64,000 nucleotides of DNA, taken from Methylobacterium marchantiae. GTDB lineage: Bacteria; Pseudomonadota; Alphaproteobacteria; Rhizobiales; Beijerinckiaceae. Positions 25,801-33,765 of the stretch are shown here, in pieces. The translations under genes were made by a program, and so were the position numbers. The notes under the pieces are model-generated. The model had not been told where the DNA came from and did no database searches. It saw only the letters and a list, made by a program, of their open reading frames with translations. Every line of letters starts with the position of its first letter. The stretch's first letter is position 1. The stretch covers positions 1 to 64,000 of the forward strand of contig NZ_BPQT01000019.1 in NCBI RefSeq assembly GCF_022179405.1. The letters are read 5' to 3'.

Positions 25801-26021
25801 TCATAGCCGGGCTGTTGCCCATCCTGTGGAGCACCGGCTCGGGCTCCGAGGTCATGCAGCGCATCGCGGTGCCGATGATCGGCGGCATGGTGTCGTCGAC
25901 CGTCCTGACCCTCGTCGTGATCCCGGCGGTATACGGGCTGGTGAAGGGATGGGGACTGCCGAGATCCGACATGCAGCCGGAACCCGTCGAGGGGCACACG
26001 ATGCCCTTGGCCGCGGAATGA
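22854..26021 (+). CDS. cusA: CusA/SilA-type RND efflux pump
   Basis: A 1055-residue inner-membrane RND transporter of the heavy-metal (HME) class. N-terminal helix ARLIGWSARNLVLVL, periplasmic docking loops, and helix-4 motif VGAMIDAAIVMIENAHKHLE mark the family. EGTLMYMPTTLPGIS supplies the methionine cluster for Cu(I)/Ag(I) and GVAAETGVIML differs from CzcA's GVAVLNGLVML. It exports copper or silver from the periplasm/cytoplasm. It is the last gene of the ars-cus transcription unit. Confidence 0.95.
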   Translation: MIARLIGWSARNLVLVLIGTVFAVGAGLYALRTLPLDAIPDLSDVQTIVYTEYPGQAPQVIEDQVTYPLTTAMLTVPRSKVVRGFSFFGVSFVYVIFEDGTDPYWARSRVLEYLNTVAKRLPAGVTPTLGPDATGVGWVYQYVVVAKERTLAELRSLQDWVVRFGASRAEGVAEVAGVGGFVKQYNVVVDPSRLRAQGITLAKLRDAIRASNADVGGRTVELSEFEFVVRGRGYLKSIADIESIVLKTEAGTPLRVKDVARVELGPDERRGITEMNGEGEVAGGIILQRFGANALDVIASAKARLAEVAASLPKGTEILPVYDRSHLIEAAIETLKGTLIEESAIVALVCVVFLLHVRSALVAILMLPVGILMAFAGMKALGLGANIMSLGGIAIAVGAMIDAAIVMIENAHKHLERADPGKPRVQVLIEAASEVGPSLFFSLLIITVSFLPIFTLESQEGRLFGPLAFTKTFAMAAAAVLSVTLVPALMVLFVRGRIVPEHRNPVNRLLIWFYRPIIAGVLRARVLTILIALGVLGASVWPALQLGSEFMPDLDEGTLMYMPTTLPGISVTKAGELLGRQDTILKSFPEVLSVYGKAGRAATATDPAPSEMFETIVNLKPKAEWRPGVTLASLKAEMDAALQFPGVSNAWTQPIRARIDMLATGIRTPVGIKVLGTDLAEMEKVARRVEAVVKAVPGTSSAYAERVQGGYFLDITPDREVLGRYGLSVGDVQDVIAMALGGESVTNTVEGRERYTVNVRYPRAFRSSPQSIATEVQVPIAGGGTVPLGEVAKVALTRGPTQIRTENGQLAVFIYVDVSGRDLGGYVADARAAVTGEVSLPPGTTLQWSGQVEYLDRATARLKIVVPLTLLTVFLLLYLNFRRLTETLIVMLSLPFALVGGVWLMWWLGFNLSVAVAVGFIALAGVAAETGVIMLVYLDHALAEIRTECERDGRALSRNDLRRAIMVGAVERVRPKMMTVVAIIAGLLPILWSTGSGSEVMQRIAVPMIGGMVSSTVLTLVVIPAVYGLVKGWGLPRSDMQPEPVEGHTMPLAAE

Positions 26022-26037
26022 CAACGAGGACGAGACC

Positions 26038-26107
26038 ATGCTGGTGGTCGACGACGAGCCGACGGTTAGGCATGTTGGTCTCCGACATTCTCGAAGACCT
26101 CGCCTAA
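26038..26107 (+). pseudogene. response-regulator receiver remnant
   Basis: Immediately after cusA the sequence encodes MLVVDDEPTVR and then, in another frame, MLVSDILEDLA, followed by TAA. Joined, they are the first 22 or so residues of a CheY-like receiver; one extra C breaks the frame and the rest is missing. Another complete receiver gene lies on the opposite strand next door. Confidence 0.6.
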
Positions 26108-26192
26108 CCCGACATCGAGGGTCGCTCGCATCCGGTCGATGATCGAGGAGAGCCGGTAGGAGGCATGGGGCTCCGGCCAACCGATCCCGGGC

Positions 26193-26603
26193 TTACCTCC
26201 GAAGGGGCCCGGGGTGCTTCTCCGACGGCATCGTCTCGCGCACGTGGTGCCGGACCAAGGAGGGGCTGAACGGCTTCCCGATGAACGTCGCCCCATCGGG
26301 CAGGTCCCCGGGTTCAGGTCGCACATTGCCGGAGGCGACCACGATGGCGATGTGGGGCCACGTCACGGCCGTCCGCCGCGCCAGGTCGAAGCCGTTGTCC
26401 GGCCCGGGCATCTGCACGTCCGTGAACAGCAGCTGCACCTTGCCATGGTGCTCGTCGAGCACCCGCGTCGCCTGGGCGACGTCCATCGCCTCAAGAACCA
26501 CGAAACCGGCATCCTCCAGGATGTCGGACACATCCATCAGGATGAGGGCGTCGTCGTCGACCACGAGGACATGGGGGGCATCGGCGGGGTCAGGCAGGGG
26601 CAT
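26193..26603 (-). CDS. single-domain response regulator (CheY-like)
   Basis: A 136-residue receiver domain only: acidic DDD after VLVVDDDALILMD, phosphorylation Asp in LLFTDVQMPGPDNG, and Lys in FIGKPFSPSLV. There is no output domain. The ATG at 26603 is preferred over a longer frame start at 26672. No partner kinase is adjacent; such receivers in methylobacteria often pair with hybrid kinases elsewhere. Confidence 0.85.
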   Translation of the reverse strand: MPLPDPADAPHVLVVDDDALILMDVSDILEDAGFVVLEAMDVAQATRVLDEHHGKVQLLFTDVQMPGPDNGFDLARRTAVTWPHIAIVVASGNVRPEPGDLPDGATFIGKPFSPSLVRHHVRETMPSEKHPGPLRR

Positions 26604-26942
26604 GGATACCAAAGGCCGGCCTGGCCGGTAGGTTGCCGCATAACATAGGTTTCTTTTGCGCCATCGGAGCATGGTTGCCTAGCGCCGTTTCCGTAGGTCC
26701 CGTGGATGCGGGCCCCTAGTGGTTGAAATCTGACGCTTGGTACCCATTCGCGAGGTCAGCTTGGGGTGGGAAGCAGCTTGGCTGCTTTCAGTCGCGAGAC
26801 GTTCTTAAGCGGACCTAGGATGACCCGCCGACTCCGGATGAACGGTCCAACCCATCGCATGGTCGAAGTTCGTTGAAGTCGGATGCCGACATCATCAGAG
26901 GCGATGCGACCGGCACGAAAGTGCTCTGCCTCGGGAGACAGC
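26604..26942. other. intergenic stretch, no gene seen
   Basis: The 339 nt between the divergent receiver gene and gpmA contain only short ORFs without ribosome sites. It probably holds promoters for both. CGGGAGACAGC just upstream of GTG at 26943 supplies the ribosome site for gpmA. Confidence 0.5.
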
Positions 26943-27581
26943 GTGATTCACGATTGCAAAGCCCCGGTCACGCGACATCTCGTGCTGGTCCGGCATGGCC
27001 AGAGCGTAGCCAACCGATCCGGCCTGTTCACGGGATTGCTGGACTCGCCCTTGACCGAGCAGGGCCGGATGGAAGCCGAGGCAGCCGGGCGGCGTTTGGC
27101 CGAGCGCAGCTGGCGCTTTTCCGCAGCCTTCACCTCGACGCTGACGCGGGCGATCGTGAGCGGCCGGCTTATTCTCGATGCGCTCGGGCAACCCGGATTG
27201 GTCCCCCAACGCTTCGCCGCGCTCGACGAGCGAGACTACGGCGACCTCAGCGGGCTCGACAAGATCGCCGCCGATGCGCGCTGGGGGGCGGAGCGGATCG
27301 AGACCTGGCGCCGCTCCTACGCCGAGGCGCCGCCGAACGGTGAGAGCCTGCGCGATACCGTCGCCCGCATCGTCCCATGCTACCTCCGAACCATCCAGCC
27401 GGCGGTTATGGGCGGAGACGTGCTCGTCGTCGCCCACGGCAATTGCCTGCGGGCGCTTGTCATGGCGCTTGAAGACCTGAGCCCCGCGGAGGTCGAGCAC
27501 CTTGAACTCGCGACGGGCTCCGTCAGGATCTATGAGCTTGCTGCGGACACGACGATCAAGGCCCGCTGGATCGACGGGTGA
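26943..27581 (+). CDS. gpmA: 2,3-bisphosphoglycerate-dependent phosphoglycerate mutase
   Basis: A 212-residue histidine phosphatase: LVRHGQSVANRSGLFTG (RHG motif), ERDYGDLSGLDK and VAHGNCLRAL are diagnostic. It interconverts 3- and 2-phosphoglycerate in glycolysis/gluconeogenesis. GTG at 26943 after GGGAG is preferred over the ATG at 26883. An extra metabolic copy in an accessory region may be a hitchhiker; its link to neighbours is unclear. Confidence 0.85.
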   Translation: MIHDCKAPVTRHLVLVRHGQSVANRSGLFTGLLDSPLTEQGRMEAEAAGRRLAERSWRFSAAFTSTLTRAIVSGRLILDALGQPGLVPQRFAALDERDYGDLSGLDKIAADARWGAERIETWRRSYAEAPPNGESLRDTVARIVPCYLRTIQPAVMGGDVLVVAHGNCLRALVMALEDLSPAEVEHLELATGSVRIYELAADTTIKARWIDG

Positions 27582-27728
27582 ATCCGCCTGTCGGCCCTCC
27601 ACAATGGGTCTCCGCAAACTCTGAAGGGGTCCTGCTTTCATCTATTTCAGTGATGGCAAGCATCTAATCATTCCGTTGGAGTGAATGAACGGGCCCTGGG
27701 ATCCTCCGGCATCACATCGGAGCCATCC

Positions 27729-28826
27729 ATGTCCGCGCCCAGACTTTTCTCCCACCCTCGATCGATGCACGCCTTGGCCGGCACGAGAGCCATCCTTCCG
27801 GGACTGGGCCTCTGCGTGGCGGTCACCGCCGCAGCGGTCGGCTTCGAGGCCGTCGAGGCGCATCTGTTCGGTCGCGCTTGGCTCGAAGCCCTGGTACTGG
27901 CGATCCTGCTCGGGAGCGCGATTCGCACCGCCTGGACCCCGTCGCAGCGTTTCTTTCCCGGCATCGCCTTCGGGGCCAAGACCGTGCTGGAGATCGCGGT
28001 CGTCCTGCTCGGGGCGTCGCTCAGCCTCGCGACGATCCTCGCCGCCGGACCGGGCCTGCTCTTCGGCATTGCGGGCGTCGTCGCGGTGGCGATCCTGTCG
28101 AGTTACGGCATCGGCCGAGCGCTCGGGCTGCATCCGCGCATGGCGATCCTCGTGGCCTGCGGGAACTCGATCTGCGGCAACTCGGCGATCGCGGCCACGG
28201 CACCGGTGATCGGCGCCGACGGCGAGGACGTCGCCGCCTCCATCGCCTTCACCGCGGTGCTGGGCGTGCTGGTGGTGCTCGGCCTACCGCTGCTGGTGCC
28301 GCTGCTCGGTCTGTCGCCGATGCAGTACGGCGTGCTCGCCGGCCTCACCGTCTACGCTGTTCCGCAAGTCCTCGCCGCCACCGCGCCGGTCGCGGCGCTC
28401 AGCGTCCAGGTCGGAACCCTGGTGAAGCTCGTCCGGGTGCTGATGCTAGGCCCGGTCGTCCTGATGCTCTCGCTCGGCGCAAGCCGGCTGCGCGAGGAGA
28501 CCGACGAGGCCGCCCCCGGCGTCACCGCTGGCGACCGCCCTGCTCGCGCCGGCCTCGCGATCCACCGCTTGGTGCCGTGGTTCATCCTCGCCTTCCTGGC
28601 GCTCGCGGGCCTTCGCTCGGCCGGGCTGGTTCCGCAGGTCGCGCTCGCGCCGATGTCGGAGACCGCCAATCTGCTCACCGTGGTCTCGATGGCGGCGCTC
28701 GGCCTCGGGGTCGATGTGCGCAGCGTCGCCAAGGCCGGGGCGCGGGTGACCCTGGCGGTGGTCGCCTCGCTCGTCGCACTCGGCGCCGTCAGCCTCGGTC
28801 TGATCCGCGTGCTGGGCCTCGCTTGA
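27729..28826 (+). CDS. YeiH-family putative sulfate/sulfonate exporter
   Basis: A 365-residue membrane protein of the UPF0324/YeiH family (about 10-11 helices; GASLSLATILAAG, CGNSICGNSAIAATAPVIGA and LGLGVDVRSVAKAG are characteristic). Members are annotated as putative sulfate exporters and occur in sulfonate and sulfite gene clusters. ATG at 27729 with GGAG upstream is preferred over GTG at 27681. It faces the TDT transporter and likely expels the product of sulfite oxidation. Confidence 0.88.
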   Translation: MSAPRLFSHPRSMHALAGTRAILPGLGLCVAVTAAAVGFEAVEAHLFGRAWLEALVLAILLGSAIRTAWTPSQRFFPGIAFGAKTVLEIAVVLLGASLSLATILAAGPGLLFGIAGVVAVAILSSYGIGRALGLHPRMAILVACGNSICGNSAIAATAPVIGADGEDVAASIAFTAVLGVLVVLGLPLLVPLLGLSPMQYGVLAGLTVYAVPQVLAATAPVAALSVQVGTLVKLVRVLMLGPVVLMLSLGASRLREETDEAAPGVTAGDRPARAGLAIHRLVPWFILAFLALAGLRSAGLVPQVALAPMSETANLLTVVSMAALGLGVDVRSVAKAGARVTLAVVASLVALGAVSLGLIRVLGLA

Positions 28827-28852
28827 ACCGATCGGATGCGCCCGAGGCCCGG

Positions 28853-30004
28853 TCAGGCCCCGGCGAGGCAGGGCGAGACGAAGAGCTCCCCGCGATAGGC
28901 CCCGCGCAACGTGCGCACGGACACGATCAGCCAGAGTAGGGTCAGCAGGCCGACGAGGCCCGCTCCGAGCCAGGCGAACCCGCTGAGTGCCGTCACTTCG
29001 CCGATCCGCAGGGTGGCCAGGGCATAGACGCCGAGCGGGAAGATGTAGCCCCACCAGCCGAGGTTGAACGGAACGCCGGCGCGTAGGTAGCGCACGGTGA
29101 CGGCGAGCGAGAGCAGAAACCACCAGGCGCCGTAGCCCCAGAGGATCAGCGCGCCGATCAGGCCCGTGATCCTGAGGATCTCGGGCGCGCCGGCAAAACC
29201 GCCTGCCGCGAGGATCGGGCCACCGGCCTGCCCCAGCACGAGCAGGCCGAGCGCCCCGGTTCCGAGCGGACCGAGGGAGAGCCAGCTCGATGCGGCCATC
29301 TCACGCGGTGGCAAGTTGTGCAGCGCCATGCGCAGCACCAGGATCGCCAGGATGCTCAGCGCCAGCGGGACCGAGACGCCCCAGAGCACGAAGCTCGTGA
29401 CGATGACGGCGAGTTGTTGGCTCTCGCCGCTCAAGGCTGGAGCGAGCAGGCCACCGGAGACGGCGACGACCTCGGCTGTCACCACTGGCAGCAGCCATAC
29501 GGCCGTCATCTGGTCGATGCGGTGCTCCTGACGGGTGAACATCAGGTAGGGGATCGCGACAGCACAGATCAGAGCGAGCGCCACGTCGAACCACCACAGT
29601 GGCAGTGCGATTCGGACGGTCTCTGCGCCGAGATAGGGCGGACCGAATATCAGCAGCCCGTTCAGCAGCGTCGCCAGTGCCATCGGGATCGCCCCGAAGA
29701 ACATCGACACCGTCGAGTGTCCGAAGATCCGTCGGGCGCCATCGAAGTAGAAGATCCAGCGCGCGCCGTAGACTAGGCAGAAGGTGGCGAAAAGCACGAC
29801 GGAGGCGAGCCAGAGCCCGAGCGGCACAGGGGCCAGCAGGGCATGCGTCTCCGGCAGACGGTCGAGGGCCAAGGCGACCACGCCAGTGCCCATCACCACG
29901 GTGAACCAGTTCGGCGTGAATTGTCGGATCACGTCCCGCGGATGCTGGAGGCGCGAGAGCGGCTTTAGGCCTGTGCTGATCGCCAGCAGACTGGATTCGG
30001 ACAC
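28853..30004 (-). CDS. TDT-family (SLAC1/TehA-like) sulfite or C4-dicarboxylate exporter
   Basis: A 383-residue membrane protein with about 10 helices. FTPNWFTVVMGTGVVALAL near the start is the classic TDT motif. Family members export tellurite, sulfite (Ssu1) or malate; the adjoining sulfite oxidase genes favour sulfite. It converges with the YeiH gene and is divergent from the small secreted protein gene and sorAB. Confidence 0.88.
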   Translation of the reverse strand: MSESSLLAISTGLKPLSRLQHPRDVIRQFTPNWFTVVMGTGVVALALDRLPETHALLAPVPLGLWLASVVLFATFCLVYGARWIFYFDGARRIFGHSTVSMFFGAIPMALATLLNGLLIFGPPYLGAETVRIALPLWWFDVALALICAVAIPYLMFTRQEHRIDQMTAVWLLPVVTAEVVAVSGGLLAPALSGESQQLAVIVTSFVLWGVSVPLALSILAILVLRMALHNLPPREMAASSWLSLGPLGTGALGLLVLGQAGGPILAAGGFAGAPEILRITGLIGALILWGYGAWWFLLSLAVTVRYLRAGVPFNLGWWGYIFPLGVYALATLRIGEVTALSGFAWLGAGLVGLLTLLWLIVSVRTLRGAYRGELFVSPCLAGA

Positions 30005-30098
30005 GGGGCGCTCTTGGGCTTCGGAGGGTCAACGCACCGGCTCTAGCACGACCCCGCATCGCGCGCCGCCGCGATAAACATCAACTCGCAAGCGGCGC

Positions 30099-30155
30099 TT
30101 AATCATCAAAACAATCGATTAAAACTAGCTAATCAAACCATTAGTATGAATGGTT
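30099..30155. promoter_or_regulatory. divergent control region with two dyads
   Basis: An AT-rich patch in the gap between the TDT gene and the 30219 gene contains TTAATC-N12-GATTAA (30099-30122) and AACCATT-AGTATG-AATGGTT (30136-30155), a perfect 7-bp dyad. These are possible sites for the LysR-type regulator encoded at 35223-36113, or for another repressor. Confidence 0.4.
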
Positions 30156-30218
30156 GTCGGCCGCTACCTTCTTGTCATCACGAACCGACGTGACGACCCG
30201 ACCAGAAGGATATCGACC

Positions 30219-30452
30219 ATGACCCGTACGATCGCTGCCGTCGCCCTCGCCGCCTCCGCCCTCGTCGGCATGACGGGCCTCTCGCAGGCCCAGGGCCTCC
30301 GCGCTCCGCAGGTCCGCTTCATCACCAGCCCATCCGCACCGATCTACGGCGACGCCGATGGCGCCAACGCCAAGAACCCGGCACTCCCGGCCTACGCCCG
30401 TGGCCGCGGCCAGGAGACCGGCGGCCCGGCGCGGGAACTGATCGGTCGCTGA
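30219..30452 (+). CDS. small secreted protein, 77 aa
   Basis: ATG at 30219 has AGAAGGA upstream. A signal peptide (RTIAAVALAASALVGMTGL, cut after SQA-QG) precedes a 50-residue mature peptide that starts GLRAPQVRFITSPSAPIYG. It is unrecognised, but the placement before sorAB suggests a periplasmic accessory of sulfite oxidation. A stem-loop follows. Confidence 0.7.
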   Translation: MTRTIAAVALAASALVGMTGLSQAQGLRAPQVRFITSPSAPIYGDADGANAKNPALPAYARGRGQETGGPARELIGR

Positions 30453-30466
30453 CAGCGCCCCCTTGG

Positions 30467-30490
30467 CCGCCGGGCATCCGTCCGGCGGCA
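30467..30490 (+). terminator. GC-rich stem-loop
   Basis: GCCGCCGG-N8-CCGGCGGC forms a perfect 8-bp stem between the small secreted gene and the 44-residue gene. It has no T tract, so it could be an mRNA-stabilising or attenuating hairpin. Confidence 0.35.
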
Positions 30491-30530
30491 CGTGAAGCCT
30501 TCGAACACCCGAATGACAGGGAGATCCATC

Positions 30531-30665
30531 ATGACCCGACCCACCTTCGAGACCACTGACGAGGCCCGGCAGGGCGAGACCAGCGGTCATATGCGCTGGG
30601 TCCTGTTCTGGACGGTCGCCCTGACTGTCGCCGCCGTCGGCACCGCCTGGCTGACGATCATCTGA
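30531..30665 (+). CDS. small membrane protein, 44 aa
   Basis: A short gene with AGGGAGA before its ATG. It has a hydrophilic start (MTRPTFETTDEARQGE), then one transmembrane helix reading WVLFWTVALTVAAVG, ending in TAWLTII. It lies upstream of sorAB, so it may be an accessory subunit. Size makes automated calling unlikely; the ribosome site and hydrophobic pattern support it. Confidence 0.65.
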   Translation: MTRPTFETTDEARQGETSGHMRWVLFWTVALTVAAVGTAWLTII

Positions 30666-30943
30666 TCCGGCCGCCCGCCATTGATCGGAGATCGGAAATC
30701 TTCGGATGATCGCAATCGGAGATCGTTCAGATCTCTAACGATCATTGGGTGGAATAATCATCTCGCTGTAGCATCTCGTTCACGGAGAGGACGCCTCTTT
30801 GCCGGGATGACATGGATCGACGACCCGAGTTTCCGGCGGCGAGACCGAACCGTCCCGACCGACGCCAATGCCGTCCGCCGACGGCGACACCGAGATCCAG
30901 CGACCGGCCGACGCGGCCCAACAAACGATTCCAGGGAGACATC

Positions 30944-32167
30944 ATGCGCCATCTGCACGAACCGTTGAACCGCCGCCTCGTCCTGGGTGGCCTAGGGGTC
31001 GGCAGCCTCGCCGCCGCCATGCCGGCCTGGGCCGCGGGCTCGGTGAAGCTTCCGCTGCCCGGCGGCCCGGACGAGCGGGCGCTGACCACCGCCTTTCCGG
31101 GCAAGGCCGAGATGATCCTTCAACGCACCCATCCGCCGCTGCTGGAGACGCCGTTCTCGGTGTTCGACGAGGGCGTGTTCACCCCTAACGACCGCTTCTA
31201 CGTCCGTTGGCACTGGGCCTCGATCCCGACCGAAGTCGATGCCGGCACCTTCCGTCTTAAGGTCCACGGCCACGTCGATAAGGAACTCTCGCTCTCGCTC
31301 GACGCCATCGCCGGCCTGCCGCGCTTCGAGATCGCCGCGGTGAACCAGTGCTCGGGCAATTCACGCGGGCTGTTCGAGCCGCGGGTGCCCGGCGCGCAAT
31401 GGGCCAACGGCTCGATGGGCAACGCCCGCTGGACCGGGGTACGCCTCAAGGACGTGCTCGAACGCGCTGGGGTGAAGTCCGGCGCCGTGCAGGTGCGCTT
31501 CAACGGCCTCGACGAGCCCGTGGTCGACGACGCGCCGGACTTCAAGAAGTCGCTCGATCTCGACCACGCCAACAATGGTGAGGTGATGATCGCCTACGCG
31601 ATGAACGGCGAGCAGCTCCCGCTGCTCAACGGTTTCCCGCTCCGCCTCGTGGTGCCGGGCTGGTATTCGACCTACTGGGTCAAGATGCTGTCCGACATCG
31701 AGGTGCTGGACAAGCCCGACGACGGGTACTGGATGAAGACCGCCTACCGCATCCCGGACGTGCCGGGCGCCAACATCAAGCCCGGCCAGACCGGCTTCAA
31801 GACGGTGCCGATCAACAGGATGGTGCCGCGCTCCTTCGTCACCAACCTGACCGACGGCGCCAAGGTGGCGGCCGGAACGCCGGTGGCCCTTCGCGGCATC
31901 GCTTTCGGCGGCGATTGCGGGGTAAAGGCGGTCGACTTCTCCGGAGACGGCGGGGCGACGTGGTTTCCGGCGCAACTCGGCGCGGACGAGGGCCCCTACA
32001 GCTTCCGCCGCTTCGACGGCAGCCTGCCGGCGCTGGCCGCCGGCACCCATGCGGTTAAGGTCCGCTGCACCAATACCAACGGCGTCGCCCAGGGCATGGA
32101 CCAGGTCTGGAACGCCAACGGCTTCATGCAGAACGGCATAGAGACCGTGTCCTTCCAGGCCGCTTGA
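30944..32167 (+). CDS. sorA: sulfite dehydrogenase SorA (molybdenum subunit)
   Basis: A 407-residue sulfite-oxidase-fold enzyme. The N-terminus has a twin-arginine leader (NRRLVLGGLGVGSL) cut near AWA-AG. Molybdenum-ligand Cys136 lies in NQCSGNSRG, and the C-terminal dimerisation domain (VDFSGDGGATWFP) follows. It oxidises periplasmic sulfite to sulfate, passing electrons to SorB. ATG with AGGGAGA. It is followed by sorB 11 nt later. Confidence 0.93.
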   Translation: MRHLHEPLNRRLVLGGLGVGSLAAAMPAWAAGSVKLPLPGGPDERALTTAFPGKAEMILQRTHPPLLETPFSVFDEGVFTPNDRFYVRWHWASIPTEVDAGTFRLKVHGHVDKELSLSLDAIAGLPRFEIAAVNQCSGNSRGLFEPRVPGAQWANGSMGNARWTGVRLKDVLERAGVKSGAVQVRFNGLDEPVVDDAPDFKKSLDLDHANNGEVMIAYAMNGEQLPLLNGFPLRLVVPGWYSTYWVKMLSDIEVLDKPDDGYWMKTAYRIPDVPGANIKPGQTGFKTVPINRMVPRSFVTNLTDGAKVAAGTPVALRGIAFGGDCGVKAVDFSGDGGATWFPAQLGADEGPYSFRRFDGSLPALAAGTHAVKVRCTNTNGVAQGMDQVWNANGFMQNGIETVSFQAA

Positions 32168-32178
32168 GGAGACCAGCC

Positions 32179-32517
32179 ATGAACCCGATCCGCCCTGCGG
32201 CCCTCATCGCCGCGCTCGCCTTGTCTCCTCTGGTGGCGCTCGCCGCCCCGGCCCCCGAGCCGATGCGCTTCACCTCGCAATCCATTGCGATGCCGACCTC
32301 CGACCGGATCTTCCCCGACGGGCCGGGGGCCGAGGCCGTCAACAACAACTGCCTTGCCTGCCACTCGGCCGGGATGGTGCTGACCCAGCCCAAGCTCACC
32401 AAGGCGCAGTGGACCGAGACCGTGAACAAGATGGTTCACGTCTACAAGGCACCGGTCGATCAGGCCGACGTGCAGACCATCATCGATTACCTCACGGCGT
32501 TGAAGCCGACGCCCTGA
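32179..32517 (+). CDS. sorB: sulfite dehydrogenase cytochrome c subunit SorB
   Basis: A 112-residue c-type cytochrome with signal peptide (IRPAALIAALALSPLV) and a single heme site CLACH (58-62) in NNNCLACHSAG. A distal Met ligand is likely in the NKMVHVYKAP region. It accepts electrons from SorA for the respiratory chain. GAGGAGA upstream; 11 nt after sorA. Confidence 0.92.
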   Translation: MNPIRPAALIAALALSPLVALAAPAPEPMRFTSQSIAMPTSDRIFPDGPGAEAVNNNCLACHSAGMVLTQPKLTKAQWTETVNKMVHVYKAPVDQADVQTIIDYLTALKPTP

Positions 32518-32524
32518 ACCCCCG

Positions 32525-32566
32525 ATTCCCGAGGCCGCCGCGCTTTTTTCGCCGGCCTCGGGGAAT
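32525..32566 (+). terminator. stem-loop after sorB
   Basis: ATTCCCGAGGCCG pairs with CGGCCTCGGGGAAT (one bulged base) around a T-rich loop. It starts 7 nt after the sorB stop and could terminate or attenuate reading into the beta-propeller gene. Confidence 0.45.
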
Positions 32567-32702
32567 AGACCGCGCCTTCCGGCGTCTCCTCAGGGCGATG
32601 CACGGCCGGCCCGGCCTTGCACGACGGATTTCCGATTTCGAACCAGCCCTCACGGCAGGCCCCGGCCGCCGAACGAGCGCGCATGCCCGAGAGACACGCT
32701 TC

Positions 32703-33686
32703 ATGACCCATATCCGCACCAGCCTGCGCGCCCTCGTCGCCGGAGCCGCCTTGCTCCTCGCCCAGGGCCAGCCCGGGTTCGCCGCCGGTTTCGACGGGGC
32801 GATCAAGAACAACGCGCTGGCGCTGAACGCCGCCGGTACGGTCGCCGCTGTGTCGAACAGCGAAGAGAGCGCCGTCATCGTCTACGACGTCGCCAAGGGC
32901 ACGGTGCTGCGCCGCCTCGACGGCTTCGTGACCCCGCGCAACATCGTGTTCGCGCCGGACGGCGCCCGCTTCTACGTCTCCGACAGCGGCACCGGCCGGA
33001 TCACGGTCTACGAGACCGCCACCGGCAAGGAAGCCGGCGTTCTCGCCGCGGGCCCCGGCGCGTTCGGCACGGTGCTCTCGGCCGACGGGACCAAGCTCTA
33101 CGTCAATAACGAGGCCGCGAGCACGCTGACCGTGTTCGACACCAGGACCATGCTCGCCGAGGCTGTGATCCCCGGCTTCGCGCAGCCGCGCCAGGGCGTG
33201 AAGTTGTCGCCGGACGGCAAGACCGTGTTCGTGACGAACTTCCTCGGCGACAAGATCACGTTGGTCGATACCGCCACCAACAAGATCACCGGCGAGATCG
33301 CCGGGTTCGACAAGCTGCGCGCCATCTCGATCACCAAGGACGGTAAGACGCTGTTTGCCGCCAACAGCGGCCGCAACACGATCGGCGTGGTCGATGTCGC
33401 CGCCCGTAAGGTCACGTCCGAGGTGGCGGTGGGCAAGGACCCCTACGGCGCCGCGCTGACCCCGGACGGGCGCTTCGTCTATTCGGGCAATCTCAAGGAC
33501 AACTCCTTGTCGGTGATCGACACCGGCACCCTCAAGGTCGTCGCCACGGTGACCGGCCTGAACGAGCCGCGCCAGGCGATCGCGTTCTCGGCCGACAACG
33601 CCCACGCCTACGTCCTCAACCGCGACCTTAGCGTCGCCGTGGTGGACCGGGCGAAGAACGCGGTCATCTCGACCATGAAGCCCTGA
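32703..33686 (+). CDS. secreted YVTN/NHL-type beta-propeller protein
   Basis: A 327-residue protein with signal peptide (SLRALVAGAALLLAQGQ) and about seven 42-residue repeats, each with 'PDGxxxYVxNxxxxTVxVIDT'-like strands (e.g. LSPDGKTVFVTNFLGDKITL). The fold is a beta-propeller, seen in quinoprotein and surface-layer proteins. Placed between the two sulfite-oxidase genes, it may be a periplasmic scaffold or electron partner; the role is inference. Confidence 0.82.
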   Translation: MTHIRTSLRALVAGAALLLAQGQPGFAAGFDGAIKNNALALNAAGTVAAVSNSEESAVIVYDVAKGTVLRRLDGFVTPRNIVFAPDGARFYVSDSGTGRITVYETATGKEAGVLAAGPGAFGTVLSADGTKLYVNNEAASTLTVFDTRTMLAEAVIPGFAQPRQGVKLSPDGKTVFVTNFLGDKITLVDTATNKITGEIAGFDKLRAISITKDGKTLFAANSGRNTIGVVDVAARKVTSEVAVGKDPYGAALTPDGRFVYSGNLKDNSLSVIDTGTLKVVATVTGLNEPRQAIAFSADNAHAYVLNRDLSVAVVDRAKNAVISTMKP

Positions 33687-33693
33687 GGCGTCG

Positions 33694-33724
33694 CGCGCCG
33701 GGTGCCTTCTCGGCTCCCGGCGCG
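33694..33724 (+). terminator. stem-loop after beta-propeller gene
   Basis: CGCGCCGGG and CCCGGCGCG form a 9-bp stem, extended by an inner GCC/GGC pair around TTCTC. It begins 8 nt after the stop. A T tract is absent. Confidence 0.4.
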
Positions 33725-33765
33725 TTCCCGATGTCGACACGTCACGAACGCAGGACAAAGACCCC

